From the NCBI GenBank assembly GCA_027943745.1, contig AP025763.1, forward strand, positions 1,612,001 to 1,676,000: a stretch of 64,000 bases of DNA, in the 5' to 3' direction. Shown here piece by piece: positions 10,786 to 17,653 of this stretch. The notes beneath the pieces were generated by a model. The model saw only the letters and a program-made list of their open reading frames with translations, had not been told where the DNA came from and did not search any database. A program made the position numbers and the translations under genes. Source of the DNA: Neptuniibacter victor. Lineage in GTDB: Bacteria > Pseudomonadota > Gammaproteobacteria > Pseudomonadales > Balneatricaceae. Position 1 is the stretch's first letter, and the number at the start of each line of letters is the position of its first letter.

Positions 10786-10861
10786 GGGGCCTTAGCTCAG
10801 CTGGGAGAGCGGTTCGCTGGCAGCGAACAGGTCAGGAGTTCGATCCTCCTAGGCTCCACCA
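10786..10861 (+). tRNA. tRNA-Ala(GGC)
   Basis: Full cloverleaf with encoded CCA. Acceptor stem GGGGCCT / AGGCTCC includes the G3:U70 pair that marks alanine tRNAs; the anticodon loop CTGGCAG gives anticodon GGC. Its 3' end is the integration site of the neighbouring element. Confidence 0.98.
10839..10861 (+). repeat. attL, 3' end of tRNA-Ala
   Basis: The last 23 bases of the tRNA gene match 22104-22126 at 19 of 23 positions: TTCGAT, a 4-base mismatch block, then 13 identical bases ctaggctccacca. An intact tRNA at attL and a partial copy at attR is the usual outcome of tyrosine-recombinase integration into a tRNA gene. Confidence 0.85.
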
Positions 10862-10973
10862 ATTCTTCGTCCATCCTCGTCTTTTCTTGTTTGTAACCTA
10901 TTGTAGTTAAAGATTTTTTTATTATACTGTGTCTAAGATTGTCCAATCTGGTTCCTCTAAATCCAGCATGTTT

Positions 10974-11032
10974 AGGGGGCATTTTTGGGGGCATAAATGT
11001 AATAAATGGAGTTAGGGCAGATTTATGCCCCC
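10974..11032. repeat. Left-arm integrase-type repeats
   Basis: Two direct copies of GGGGGCAT (10974-10982 and 10986-10995) and one inverted copy TTATGCCCCC (11023-11032) precede int. The same motif occurs twice at the right end. P4-type islands carry such G-rich repeats as likely integrase arm-binding sites; the binding role is inferred. Confidence 0.55.
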
Positions 11033-11056
11033 GTTAATTATTAATGGGAGGCTAAA

Positions 11057-12301
11057 ATGGCGCTTACTGATACTCAGATCAAAAATGCCCAGCCTAAAGA
11101 AAAGCCCTATAAGTTAAGTGATGGCAGGGGCTTGTACATCGAGATACAGCCTAGTGGCTCTAAATATTGGCGATTAAAGTATAGATTTTCAGCAAAAGAG
11201 AAGCGCTTGGCTATTGGGGTTTACCCAAGAGTTACTTTGAAAGCCGCTAGGAAGGCCTGCAGTAGTGCTAAAGATCTGTTGGATCAAGGTATAGATCCAA
11301 CTCAGGCTAAGAAAGACAAAAAAATAGAGTTAGCAACCGCACACTCCAACAACTTTGAAGCAATAGCTTTAGAGTGGCATAAACAGCAATCCGCTAAATG
11401 GTCTGTAAGTTACACAACAAAAGTTTTACGCGCTATTGAACGTGACCTATTCCCCTATATTGGCACGCTTCCCCTTGATCAAATATCCCCACCTCAACTA
11501 TTGGCCGTGTTTAAACGCATAGAGAACCGTGGTGCAACTGAGACTGCCCATAGGGTTAAACAAATAACAGGACAAGTTTATCGCTATGCAGTGGCAACAG
11601 GGCGAGCACAGAGAGATATAACACCTGATTTGAAAGGCGCTTTAGCCACTCACCAAACTAAGCACTTCCCAGCGATAACCGAACCTGAAAAGGTCGGTAA
11701 GCTTTTATGCCTAATAGATGGCTATGAAGGGACCTCTACCGTTCGCGCAGCTATGCAACTAGCCCCGTTAGTATTTGTTAGACCTAAAGAGCTACGTCAT
11801 GCTGAATGGGCAGAAATCGACTTTGAAATAGCGGAATGGAGAATCCCTGCTGAAAAAATGAAAATGGGGGTAGATCATATTGTCCCTTTGAGCCGTCAAG
11901 CTATAGAGATTTTAGAAGAGCAGCGATTGCTAACAGGCCATTGGGGTGGCTTTGTATTCCCTTCTGTACGAGGCCCGAAGCGTCCCATGAGTGATAACGC
12001 TATTTTGTCAGCTTTCCGAACAATGGGGATTTCTAAAGAAGAGATGACCGGACATGGTTTTCGAGCAATGGCGCGGACTCTCCTTGATGAAGTGCTTGGT
12101 GAAAGAGTTGAGCTGGTAGAGCATCAGCTGGCTCATGCTGTAAAGGACTCATTAGGGCGAGCTTATAATAGGACGACACATTTACCTCAGCGGAAACTGA
12201 TGATGCAAAGGTGGGCTGACTATCTAGATCAACTCAGGGCCCAACAAACCCGTAATAACATCATTACTCACATTTTTCGAAATAATTTGGGGGCCGTCTA
12301 A
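11057..12301 (+). CDS. int: P4-type tyrosine integrase
   Basis: Site-specific recombinase of 414 residues. The N-terminal DUF4102-type arm-binding domain is recognisable (MALTDTQIKNAQPKEKPYKL, then SDGRGLYIEIQPSGSKYW). The C-terminal catalytic domain shows the first Arg in RPKELRHAEW, HGFR (H-x-x-R), a later His in HQLAHAV and the nucleophilic Tyr in GRAYNRT. RBS GGGAGG lies 6 nt before the ATG. It adjoins the tRNA-Ala attachment site, as expected for this family. The stop overlaps the next start by one base. Confidence 0.97.
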   Translation: MALTDTQIKNAQPKEKPYKLSDGRGLYIEIQPSGSKYWRLKYRFSAKEKRLAIGVYPRVTLKAARKACSSAKDLLDQGIDPTQAKKDKKIELATAHSNNFEAIALEWHKQQSAKWSVSYTTKVLRAIERDLFPYIGTLPLDQISPPQLLAVFKRIENRGATETAHRVKQITGQVYRYAVATGRAQRDITPDLKGALATHQTKHFPAITEPEKVGKLLCLIDGYEGTSTVRAAMQLAPLVFVRPKELRHAEWAEIDFEIAEWRIPAEKMKMGVDHIVPLSRQAIEILEEQRLLTGHWGGFVFPSVRGPKRPMSDNAILSAFRTMGISKEEMTGHGFRAMARTLLDEVLGERVELVEHQLAHAVKDSLGRAYNRTTHLPQRKLMMQRWADYLDQLRAQQTRNNIITHIFRNNLGAV

Positions 12302-13002
12302 TGAAATGGAAAAGTCTGTTAACAATTGAAGAGGCATCTATGATCGGAGCTGGTCTCACCGATTCATATACATCTCAGAAAGACCTTAATCACAAGTTGA
12401 GTGCTGCTTGGGCAAAGTATGAAGAGGGTGGGGCCTCCTTAGACAGTGCAGTAGATGAGGGTGGGGATTATTTTGCCGAATACTGTGTGGCTGTCATTGA
12501 TTGGGGTGATTTTTATAAAATATATGAGCATTGGATGGCAGCACATCAAATAAAGGAGTCTTTAGTGCATGACCTGCAGTGTATCATCGATGGCTCATAT
12601 GTTGATTCCCCATTAGAAATCCTTTCTCCATCTAATTTTATCGAGCTGGATGCAACGGAGTTGGAGGGGGTTGTGTGCAGTAAAATTAGCTTGGCTAAAT
12701 GGTTCGGGCAGCATGATATCAATATAGCTAAGCTCTTCTATCCTGGGTTTACGGAACAGATGTTCCATCAAACTAAGTTGCGCCCTAGTAGCATTTTGAA
12801 GACGAAGGCAGTCCCATTAGCATCCAAATCTGAGAATGCATATAACAGAACTGTAAAAGCTCTTGCCGAAGCTCTAGTGGGAGGGCTAACTGGTCGACAC
12901 TATGCTGATGCTGAAGTGATAGCAGCGGCCTTGGCAAGTAAAGGCATCAAACCACCTGTTTGTAATAAAGTACTAGCAGGCTACTTGAAGAACGCAAGTT
13001 AA
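12301..13002 (+). CDS. Unrecognised island protein, coupled to int
   Basis: 233 residues with no family I recognise. The ATG overlaps the integrase stop (TAATG), so translation is probably coupled to int. It is soluble and mildly acidic, with no membrane segment or signal peptide. Residues about 175-230 contain an Ala/Leu-rich helical segment with LAEALVGGLTGR and IAAALASKGIKPP. A perfect 43-bp palindrome follows its stop. A role in integration or element maintenance is possible from position only. Confidence 0.75.
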   Translation: MKWKSLLTIEEASMIGAGLTDSYTSQKDLNHKLSAAWAKYEEGGASLDSAVDEGGDYFAEYCVAVIDWGDFYKIYEHWMAAHQIKESLVHDLQCIIDGSYVDSPLEILSPSNFIELDATELEGVVCSKISLAKWFGQHDINIAKLFYPGFTEQMFHQTKLRPSSILKTKAVPLASKSENAYNRTVKALAEALVGGLTGRHYADAEVIAAALASKGIKPPVCNKVLAGYLKNAS

Positions 13003-13006
13003 TACA

Positions 13007-13049
13007 GGTAGTGGAATATTCTATTCACGTAATAGAATATTCCACTACC
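13007..13049. repeat. Perfect 43-bp palindrome with 19-bp arms
   Basis: Arms 13007-13025 and 13031-13049 are exact reverse complements around a 5-nt centre (cacgt), and each arm contains the self-complementary GAATATTC. No T-run follows, so it is not a standard terminator. It lies 60 bp upstream of the AlpA-like gene. It may be an operator, a transcript-end hairpin or a recombination/replication site. Confidence 0.85.
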
Positions 13050-13108
13050 CAGTCATAAAATCTATTCTAATCCCTAGCCATATAGTAACGACCAAAGGGG
13101 TCCATAGC

Positions 13109-13330
13109 ATGGCTAGCAATTCGCGTTTTGATATATCCCAAACGGGGTTTCTTCGTCTTCCGCAAGTCCTTCAAATTATTCCAGTTAGTAAATCGTCGTG
13201 GTGGGCAGGAGTTAAAACCGGGAGGTTTCCTGCAGCAGTGAAATTAGGTCCTAGGACTACGGCGTGGAGGTGTGAGGATATTCACCAGTTAGTTGATCAG
13301 TTAAATAACTCTAACGATTTTCAGGTGTAA
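13109..13330 (+). CDS. AlpA-family excisionase/regulator
   Basis: 73-residue winged-helix protein of the AlpA/phage-regulator type: FLRLPQVLQIIPVSKSSWW, then GRFPAAVKLGPRTTAWR and a C-terminal DIHQLVDQL helix. AlpA proteins activate the integrase or act as excisionase-like factors on P4-like islands. It begins 60 bp after the 43-bp palindrome, a natural candidate for regulation of or by this protein (inference). Two bases separate it from the next gene. Confidence 0.9.
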   Translation: MASNSRFDISQTGFLRLPQVLQIIPVSKSSWWAGVKTGRFPAAVKLGPRTTAWRCEDIHQLVDQLNNSNDFQV

Positions 13331-13332
13331 AA

Positions 13333-14148
13333 ATGGCAGAGCATCCTTTACTAGCAACACTTGTCTTTCGGGGTGATGAAGTATCAATTGAGCAAGGACG
13401 CTTGAAGATTAAACCGAGTAGTGGAGAACAAGTTCCACCGGAATGGATGAGACTTAATACAGCTAAGATAATTAATGAAATTTTAGTTGTGCTGAATCGT
13501 GAAGCCTTTTTATTTGATGGTTATTCTACAGGCGAATATGGTTCTAAGCGTTATTCAGGTATCACGCTGCAATTTAGTTCCATTCCTGTTGATAAAGATT
13601 GCTACGCTATTTTTAATGCTGAAATAAGACGAGCAAGGAATTCGAAAAGTGGCAAGAAAGGGGCGCTACTACCAGTAGGCCGTTTTCGTGTTGGAAAGAA
13701 AAGTTCATTTGTGAAGTTTTGGGCCCAAGCAGGTTTGCAAATGCCAAGCCGGCTTTCTTCATTTCACGATCGTATGGGGAGGCTTCGAGGGATTTGCTTT
13801 ACAGGGTCATTCAGGCATGCGAAGAAACTTTCTAATGATAGTGTAGTTCCACTTCAGGTATCAGCTGTTGAAATTAGAGACACTATTTTATCGCAGACAA
13901 ACAAAGTCAGTTTACCTTCAGTAAACATGCAACTACCAAACAAAAAGCATTCAGTCCTAACAAACAGGGAAACTGTTGGACGCCGTGCTATATCAGATGC
14001 TCGTGGAACTTCAAGTGCGTGTGAAAGCTACTACGGTAATAAGTTAAAAGGTAGTGCGGTTCTAAGGGAGGAGGCTGTATCTATTAGTTTAGTTGCTAAG
14101 CCTGCAGAACAGACAGTAGATGAATGGCTGGCAGATTATGCTAAGTAA
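13333..14148 (+). CDS. Unrecognised island protein (271 aa)
   Basis: Starts two bases after the alpA-like stop, so it is probably co-transcribed. Residues 1-130 look globular, with a basic patch near 105-125 (RRARNSKSGKKGALLPVGRF, then RVGKK); residues 175-250 are low in structure and rich in Ser/Asn/Lys; the C-terminus ends with TVDEWLADYAK. Genes of this size between alpA and cargo are common on gammaproteobacterial islands, but I cannot assign a function. No membrane helix or catalytic motif is visible. Confidence 0.75.
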   Translation: MAEHPLLATLVFRGDEVSIEQGRLKIKPSSGEQVPPEWMRLNTAKIINEILVVLNREAFLFDGYSTGEYGSKRYSGITLQFSSIPVDKDCYAIFNAEIRRARNSKSGKKGALLPVGRFRVGKKSSFVKFWAQAGLQMPSRLSSFHDRMGRLRGICFTGSFRHAKKLSNDSVVPLQVSAVEIRDTILSQTNKVSLPSVNMQLPNKKHSVLTNRETVGRRAISDARGTSSACESYYGNKLKGSAVLREEAVSISLVAKPAEQTVDEWLADYAK

Positions 14149-14196
14149 GATTAAAACATCATTTTCCCAAATGATTTAGGTTAAAAAGGTTGAGTT

Positions 14197-14805
14197 ATGG
14201 GCGGTGTAGGCAGCGGTAATTGGTATCGGTGGGATAAGAAAACAACGACAGATCAAGTGAAGCGGATTGATATTCGTTTCATGAAAAAACAGGGGTTACT
14301 CAAACCAAACACAACGGGCAGTTTGAATTGGACTGTAAGAGGTGAACCGTGTGGAAGTATTCGTTACACCTGTTATACAGATTATCTACAGCTTAGTTTT
14401 CGACACCGTAATAGAGGAGATGAGTGGCAGCCAGTAGAGCAGTATATCCCCTTTGATCGAACTGCCTGCCATTTTGGGGGGGAGCGGCTTTGGTTCCTCT
14501 GTCCTAACTGTAGTAAGCGAGTAGGGCTGTTATATGGGGTAGGTAAACTCTTTCTTTGTCGACACTGTTATGAACTGCCCTATAGTTCGCAAAACAGTAG
14601 TCATATGGATAATTTAATAGAACAGAAGCATAAGCTAGGCGAACGGATATTTGAGCATTATGAGGGTGGTGAGGGCTGGGGTAAAAAGAAGGGGATGCAC
14701 TTGTCTACATTCAACCGCCTCCACACCAAATATGAGCAATATGAACAGCAGTGGTGTAGTGAAATACTCCAGCGTCTCCCGGATATATCAGAGTTGAATC
14801 TGTAA
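14197..14805 (+). CDS. Zinc-ribbon island protein (202 aa)
   Basis: Begins MGGVGSGNWYRWDKK, a start typical of a family found on integrative elements. A zinc-ribbon lies at about residues 100-127: CPNC, then 20 residues on CRHCYELPYSSQN. The N-terminal half has a strand-rich part resembling IRYTCYTDYLQLSFRHR. The C-terminus is helical and charged. The zinc site suggests nucleic-acid or protein binding; the function is unknown. The RBS AAAGG precedes the ATG. Confidence 0.8.
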   Translation: MGGVGSGNWYRWDKKTTTDQVKRIDIRFMKKQGLLKPNTTGSLNWTVRGEPCGSIRYTCYTDYLQLSFRHRNRGDEWQPVEQYIPFDRTACHFGGERLWFLCPNCSKRVGLLYGVGKLFLCRHCYELPYSSQNSSHMDNLIEQKHKLGERIFEHYEGGEGWGKKKGMHLSTFNRLHTKYEQYEQQWCSEILQRLPDISELNL

Positions 14806-14915
14806 TATTATTAGCCCCCCTCCAAGGCAGGCGACATCACCACTAAATTCTGCGAGAATCGGACGTTATCAGACGATTAGTTAAGTCATTCAGTGTAAAA
14901 GGAATTTAGCGAACA

Positions 14916-16412
14916 ATGTTCGAACAAACCTTCAAAAATATCGACGACATCTTCCACAAAGACGCGGGTTGCTCATCCGAGCTGGATTACACCGAGCAGG
15001 CTTCTTGGATGTTGTTCTTAAAATACCTTGATGACCTAGAGCACACAAAGGCTCAAGAAGCCGAGTTAATGGCTGAGGACTACCAGCCAATCATTGATAA
15101 AAAACACCGCTGGGGTACTTGGGCCGCTCCTAAAGATGCAGAAGGTAACTTTGACCACAATAATGCCTTAACCGGCGATGATTTGATGGATTATGTAGAT
15201 GGGGAGTTATTCCCCTACCTCAAAGCCTTTAAGCAACGTGCAGAAAGCGCCAACACCATTGAATATAAAATTGGTGAAATCTTTGGTGAGATCAAAAACA
15301 AGATTCAAAGCGGTTACTCCCTGCGTGATGCACTGGAGAAGGTAGACGAACTGCGTTTTCGTTCTCAAGAAGAAAAACACGAGCTAAGCCACCTGTACGA
15401 AACCAAAATCAAAAACATGGGCAACGCAGGGCGCAACGGTGGAGAATACTACACGCCGCGCCCACTGATTCGCGCCATGATAGACGTACTACAACCGCAA
15501 ATTGGCGAAACCATTTACGACGGCGCAGCAGGTTCGGCGGGTTTCTTATGTGAAGCCTACGACTACCTACGCCAAGGCGGTGGCGAAGGGTTGGCAGGTA
15601 AAAAGAGCCTTTCAACCAGCGATTTAAAAACCCTGCAAGAAAGCACCTTCTACGCCAAAGAGAAAAAGTCGCTGGCCTACGTTATTGCCATCATGAACAT
15701 GATTCTCCACGGCATCGAAGCGCCAAACGTGCTGCACACCAATACCCTAGGGGAGAACCTAACCGACATCACACCAAGCCAGCAGCACGATGTCATCTTG
15801 GCTAACCCACCCTTTGGTGGCAAAGAGCGTAAAGAAGTACAGCAAAACTTCCCCATTAAAACCGGTGAAACCGCCTTCTTGTTTTTGCAGCACTTTATTA
15901 AAAGCCTTAAACCCGGTGGCCGCGCCGCCATCGTTATTAAAAATACCTTTTTAAGCAATACCGACAACGCTGCCATTGCTCTGCGCAGAGAGCTGCTGGG
16001 AAACTGTAATTTACATACCGTGCTCGACTGCCCAGCCAAAACCTTTTTGGGGGCTGGGGTAAAAACCGTGGTGCTGTTTTTCACCAAAGGCGAGCCCACC
16101 CAAAATACGTGGTTCTACCAGCTCGACCCCGGCCGCAGCTTAGGAAAAACTAACCCGCTCAACGATAATGACTTGAAAGAGTTTGTGACCCTGCAGCAAG
16201 TCGCTATGGCTGACATAAACAAGGGCGAAAGCGAAAAATCATGGGCACTGGCCATTGCCGATATAGATACCACCACTTGGGATTTATCGGTGAAAAATCC
16301 CAACACTGAGGAAGAAGCGCCACTGCGCGAGCCAAAAACGATTATTGAAGAGATCATTGCTCTGGATAAAGAGTCTGAGTCGATACTGGCTAAGATTCAG
16401 GGGTTGGTGTGA
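14916..16412 (+). CDS. hsdM: Type I restriction-modification methylase subunit HsdM
   Basis: N6-adenine methyltransferase subunit of a type I RM complex. An N-terminal HsdM helical domain (about residues 5-140) is followed by the AdoMet-binding region with motif I as DGAAGSAGF near 202 and catalytic motif IV NPPFGG at 297-302. EYYTPRPLIRAM is the usual HsdM entry to the methylase core. Length 498 is normal. It overlaps hsdS by 4 bp (ATGA), which couples translation. Codon and base use are visibly more G+C-rich than the upstream island genes. Confidence 0.97.
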   Translation: MFEQTFKNIDDIFHKDAGCSSELDYTEQASWMLFLKYLDDLEHTKAQEAELMAEDYQPIIDKKHRWGTWAAPKDAEGNFDHNNALTGDDLMDYVDGELFPYLKAFKQRAESANTIEYKIGEIFGEIKNKIQSGYSLRDALEKVDELRFRSQEEKHELSHLYETKIKNMGNAGRNGGEYYTPRPLIRAMIDVLQPQIGETIYDGAAGSAGFLCEAYDYLRQGGGEGLAGKKSLSTSDLKTLQESTFYAKEKKSLAYVIAIMNMILHGIEAPNVLHTNTLGENLTDITPSQQHDVILANPPFGGKERKEVQQNFPIKTGETAFLFLQHFIKSLKPGGRAAIVIKNTFLSNTDNAAIALRRELLGNCNLHTVLDCPAKTFLGAGVKTVVLFFTKGEPTQNTWFYQLDPGRSLGKTNPLNDNDLKEFVTLQQVAMADINKGESEKSWALAIADIDTTTWDLSVKNPNTEEEAPLREPKTIIEEIIALDKESESILAKIQGLV

Positions 16413-17653
16413 TGTTGTGGCCCAATAAACAGCTAGAATCCTTGTGTACTGTATTTACAGATGGCGATTGGATAGAAAGCAAGAGTCAGTCAGCGGAAGG
16501 GATTCGCCTTATACAAACAGGGAATGTGGGTGAGGGGAATTTTAAGGACCGTCGTGATAAATCTCGATTTATTTCTGAGGAAACTTTTTCAGATTTGAAA
16601 TGCTGTGAAATTTTCGAAGGCGACTGTTTGGTTTCGCGTTTGCCAGACCCTGTTGGACGATCCTGTATATTACCAAAAACAGATGACCGCATGATCACTG
16701 CCGTTGACTGCACGATTTTAAGGTTTAAGAAGGATGAGTTGATACCAGAGTTCTTTAATTACTTCTCTCAATCGAATTTGTATTTGAATAAAGTTGAGTC
16801 TTTAACTTCTGGAGCAACCAGAAAGCGCATAAGCCGTAAGAATCTAGGGCTGGTTGACATTCCCACTCCCCCCATCCCCGAACAAAAACGCATCGTCGCC
16901 ATCCTCGACCAAGCCTTTGCCGACATCGACCGCGCCTGCGAACTCACCGAACGCAACCTCAAAAACGCCCGCGAATTGTTTGAAAGCTATTTGCAGCAAG
17001 TGTTTAGCCTGCGTGGAGAGGGGTGGATTGAAGCTGAACTCTTCGATCACATTAAGTTTATTGATTACCGTGGACGCACACCAAAGAAAACTGATAGCGG
17101 ATTACGCTTAATTACAGCTAAAAATGTTCGGATGGGGTATTTAAAGCGTGAACCTGAAGAATTTGTTGCTCCGGACTCTTATGATGATTGGATGACGCGT
17201 GGGATTCCTAAAAAGGGCGACGTACTTTTCACGACTGAAGCCCCTTTGGCCAATGTAACTCAACTTGATACTGATGATAAGGTTGTATTCGCTCAACGAA
17301 TTATCACCATGCAACCAGATCGCACAGTTCTTGATTGCGATTTCTTAAAATATCTCCTTATGTCTCAACCAATACAACAAAAGATTCATGAGAAAGGAAC
17401 TGGTGCAACAGCAACAGGAATTAAAGCGAGCCTGCTTAAGAAGATACCCATTGAATTTCCCTCAGACATATCGGAGCAACGTAAGCATGCAAGTATTTTG
17501 GATATGTTGAATGGCGAGATAAAATCTATGGAGGATACTTATCAAAAGAAGTTAACTGCTCTAGAAGAACTAAAAAAATCTATCCTCCAAAAAGCCTTTT
17601 CAGGCGAACTCACTCAGTCGCACAATAATAGCCAACAAGGAGCAACCGCCTAA
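16409..17653 (+). CDS. hsdS: Type I RM specificity subunit HsdS
   Basis: DNA-recognition subunit with the standard two-half plan. TRD1 is about residues 1-145, the central conserved region starts at PPIPEQKRIVAILDQAF near 152 and includes the coiled spacer to about 200, TRD2 is about 205-345, and the C-terminal conserved helix contains SEQRKHASILD and LEELKKSILQKAFSGEL. Both TRDs are A+T-rich, while the central conserved helix is clearly G+C-rich, as expected where TRDs are exchanged by recombination. The recognition sequence cannot be read from the protein. The hsdR start overlaps its last base. Confidence 0.96.
   Translation: MMLWPNKQLESLCTVFTDGDWIESKSQSAEGIRLIQTGNVGEGNFKDRRDKSRFISEETFSDLKCCEIFEGDCLVSRLPDPVGRSCILPKTDDRMITAVDCTILRFKKDELIPEFFNYFSQSNLYLNKVESLTSGATRKRISRKNLGLVDIPTPPIPEQKRIVAILDQAFADIDRACELTERNLKNARELFESYLQQVFSLRGEGWIEAELFDHIKFIDYRGRTPKKTDSGLRLITAKNVRMGYLKREPEEFVAPDSYDDWMTRGIPKKGDVLFTTEAPLANVTQLDTDDKVVFAQRIITMQPDRTVLDCDFLKYLLMSQPIQQKIHEKGTGATATGIKASLLKKIPIEFPSDISEQRKHASILDMLNGEIKSMEDTYQKKLTALEELKKSILQKAFSGELTQSHNNSQQGATA

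Noticed and set aside
10797-10994. Minus-strand frame of 65 codons over tRNA-Ala
   Set aside because: Antisense to the tRNA and the integrase arm repeats; no RBS and no plausible protein family.
15677-16099. 140-codon minus-strand frame within hsdM
   Set aside because: Opposite a fully conserved methylase domain; codon composition is that of an antisense shadow.
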